NCBI RefSeq assembly: GCF_014839805.1
Contig: NW_023591899.1
Location: 1-64,000 of the forward strand
From: Manduca sexta
Lineage: Eukaryota; Arthropoda; Insecta; Lepidoptera; Sphingidae
Reading direction: 5' to 3'
Length of the DNA: 64,000 bases
Part shown: positions 62,001 through 64,000 of the stretch, piece by piece
Layout: each line of letters starts with the position of its first letter
Numbering within the stretch: the first letter of the stretch is position 1
Translations under genes and position numbers: made by a program
Notes under the pieces: generated by a model
Seen by the model: only the letters and a program-made list of their open reading frames with translations
Database searches by the model: none
What the model was told of the DNA's origin: nothing

Positions 62001-62060
62001 TGCCAGGGTTACCAAAATCAAAAATATTATATAAGCGCCTGGATTACCTCTCTTTAACAT
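62001..62060 (-). CDS. Candidate signal-peptide first exon
   Basis: An ATG on the minus strand (context GTAAATGTT) opens a reading frame starting MLKRGNPGAYIIFLILVTLA, with a strong hydrophobic core followed by VRAAR, as in a secretory signal peptide. A good donor follows codon 20 (GGCA|GTGAGG). Another, AGAG|GTAATC, lies after MLKR and would end in phase 1. Without splicing the frame runs 72 codons to 61842. It is the kind of first exon expected for a secreted carbonic anhydrase-related protein with the FPEC...PPC cysteine pair, but 33 kb separates it from the next supported exon. It could equally belong to another gene. Confidence 0.3.
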
Positions 62061-62719
62061 TTACTCGTGTTAGAATCGCCATCGGCTTCCTTCTGCTTAT
62101 GTGGGATTATAAGTACATACAATAATACTTTTTTTGTTGATAAATTTATAATATTTACGCGTTTTGACTTTTGAGCACGGACATTTTAAGTCTTAGGTAA
62201 ACTTTACTTTTCACATTAAGTTCTTAAGTAATGATTTTACCTGTCATTAAATATTTGTTGATTACTTAAAATACAAAGTATATAAACAAAAGGGTGATCA
62301 AATCCGAAAACTAGTTTAATTTGATGTTTAACATTCGCGTAAATATAAAAATCGTTATACTTAAAATCTATTACGGGTGTTTCCTTTCATATTTATGTAA
62401 TAATAATGGTTTTAATTAAACGATTAGTACATGTTACTTTCGGGGATGCTCTTTGAAGTATTTTTGTATTATAATATTAGTATTTAAGGTAAATACATGT
62501 AATCTAAACATTTAAAAAATATCTTAGACCTCCCATGTTTATACGCATATCACGCAAGTCACTCTTTCAATCAAAATTTAATTACTGAAAAATTGAAATC
62601 TTCCTGCGTAATAATTAATATTTTTATTATGTAAAATTTGTTAATTAATTATTATTATACTAATTTTAAATTTAGTTATGAATCAATGGCGTTATCACAA
62701 TCACCATGAGTTTTAGAAC

Positions 62720-63245
62720 AGGCTGAGATAGATCGAAAGCATCGTTTATGGAGATGCTGGGCTTTGCGCGTCGCGTGTAGCGTGACGTCTCGCGGCGCGA
62801 CGGACGTTTTTTCCATTTACAGTGTGGCGACGTGTGCATCGGCCTCGTCATCTTACGCGTAAACACCAACATACGGAATGTACGACGTTTATAAGGATGC
62901 GATCGGAGAAGAGTGGCGGTGCCCGCCGCTGCGCCCGTGGCAGATCCTCAGTCGTGTAGCGGTGCACAAAGCGAGCATCGCTATGGCGCACGCGAAATGC
63001 AGCGGGAGAAGATGCGCAATAAAACTGACTAGTTTTGTGTTGGCGAGAGATGGGAGCGTACTTGTTGCAACTTGCAATGTCAATGATGAAAAATTGGAAC
63101 TTGTTATTTCTACAGTACAGAAGATGCGATGCCGCGGAGGCCGCCGCGGGTGTCACTGAAACAGAGAAATGCCGTTCTGTGCGCAGCCTCTACCGCAAAT
63201 AACGCTGTATTTCAAGCAAACGCGTGTAAAATCGCTTCGCGCCTC
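62720..63245. promoter_or_regulatory. CpG island near the right edge
   Basis: About 500 bp rich in CpG (GCGCGTCGCGTGTAGCGTGA, CTCGCGGCGCGACGGACG, GATGCGATGCCGCGGAGGCC) in AT-rich surroundings. This suggests a promoter or first exon of a gene beyond the window, or of the signal-peptide candidate at 62060 reading left. Function inferred only from composition. Confidence 0.35.
62878..63159 (+). CDS. Unassigned 93-codon ORF in a CpG-rich island
   Basis: A true ATG opens 93 codons (MYDVYKDAIGEEWRCPP ... MRCRGGRRGCH, TGA). It lies in a GC-rich block of about 450 bp with many CpG dinucleotides, in clear contrast to the AT-rich surroundings. I recognise no domain. A 102-codon frame is open on the opposite strand across the same block, which is common in GC-rich sequence and weakens both. 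More likely a promoter, 5-prime untranslated exon or regulatory island than a small protein gene. Confidence 0.2.
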   Translation: MYDVYKDAIGEEWRCPPLRPWQILSRVAVHKASIAMAHAKCSGRRCAIKLTSFVLARDGSVLVATCNVNDEKLELVISTVQKMRCRGGRRGCH

Positions 63246-64000
63246 GCGTCTCCATAAAATATAAAGATAAGAAAGAAAACAACTATGGATTTATTTACTC
63301 GAAAATATAAGTAGAAAGTAATACATATGCGTGTTGTGTAGTTGAAACTGTCTTACATAAGAGTTTGGTAGGATATTCATTTAAAACCTCAAAAACCTTT
63401 AGGTAGCATTTGATAAACCAGCTATGAAGCGATGCGACCAAGAGCAAACTCGATCTCTATATAGTACACTTGATTTTACATGATTGTATGATCTGCACGT
63501 TCTATTTGTTATGTTATTATTTCATAAATCACTCTCCACAACGATGGTCCAAAATGTTTCAGCGAACGTACCCCGGGAGTCCGAATTGACTGACACGGCA
63601 ACCCTACTTTCGTAGTGGTGAACAAAGTCGCTGGACGATTCATTACGTTGCGTTAATGGGAGGCCAGCACGCCACGCTTGACTATCTGCCTGCACTGTTA
63701 TCCTCATACCAGTTATCGATTTGTAATAGTCCGCATGCTTCCAAATTTAATACCCCTTTGAGTGATTTGAGCATGCAAATACAAGAAAATTAGGATGTAA
63801 AAGCTCGGTGGATTGGTTTCATATTGCACATAGTTGGCAACATTTCAGAAAATAATTTACCGTATACGTGTCATATTCTCATGCAAGGAAGACGCAAATC
63901 TGCATCTTAGTTGTTACTAGTATATCGGAATCCGTTTCTATGGCGTGCGTTTCGTGCTCAACGGTGATGATAATCATGAACACTATTATTTACGTCGTAA
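63246..64000. other. Right edge, no gene seen
   Basis: No recognised repeat, exon or RNA gene. Confidence 0.5.

Noticed and set aside
1..64000. CRISPR arrays, operons, ribosome binding sites, tRNA and rRNA genes
   Set aside because: The sequence is eukaryotic; the tandem repeats seen are minisatellites, and the tRNA-like B boxes belong to SINE heads without a full tRNA fold that I could see.

Overview
The window is a piece of an insect nuclear genome, most likely a butterfly or moth (Lepidoptera). It is AT-rich, with coding exons that are short, GC-richer and split by kilobase introns with GT...AG borders. The repeats fit Lepidoptera: a tRNA-derived SINE in seven recognisable copies, Helitron-like ends that finish in CTAG, decayed RTE and other LINE pieces, and many small inverted-repeat elements. 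I recognise the repeat families by eye from general knowledge; no database was searched and I cannot name the species.

The only gene I can defend well lies on the minus strand between about 15.8 and 29.1 kb. Its last four exons (25435-25602, 21290-21537, 16352-16564, 15825-15935) join in phase into an alpha-carbonic anhydrase fold, from the SQSP motif to the C-terminus. Two of the three zinc-binding histidines are replaced (His94 to Thr, His119 to Gln), and so is the proton-shuttle His64 (to Gln). It should therefore be a carbonic anhydrase-related protein without CO2 hydration activity. The two cysteines typical of secreted family members are kept. Two further exons (28527-28610, 29027-29136) probably encode the N-terminal part; the true first exon is unsettled, with candidates near 44.5 and 62.0 kb.

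Downstream on the same strand, 3313-3463 is a second carbonic anhydrase-like exon (QSPIAI ... LLNNGST). Its splice borders have the same phase as the paralogous exon of the first gene, but it carries an apparent one-base frameshift. It looks like the start of a tandem paralogue or pseudogene that runs off the left edge, perhaps with a first exon at 7301-7373.

Layout: 1-8 kb, repeats plus the second carbonic anhydrase-like locus; 8-15.8 kb, repeat-rich spacer; 15.8-29.1 kb, the carbonic anhydrase-related gene with transposon-filled introns; 29-53 kb, a transposon graveyard. That last stretch includes a young 4.95-kb LTR-bounded element holding a decayed RTE LINE, a 123-bp minisatellite and a PIF/Harbinger deletion derivative. 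From 53.8 to 64 kb there are few recognisable transposons and several CpG-rich islands, as expected near a promoter or regulatory region, but no gene I can prove. The exons act together only as parts of the carbonic anhydrase-related gene or genes; no other pathway or operon-like unit is visible.
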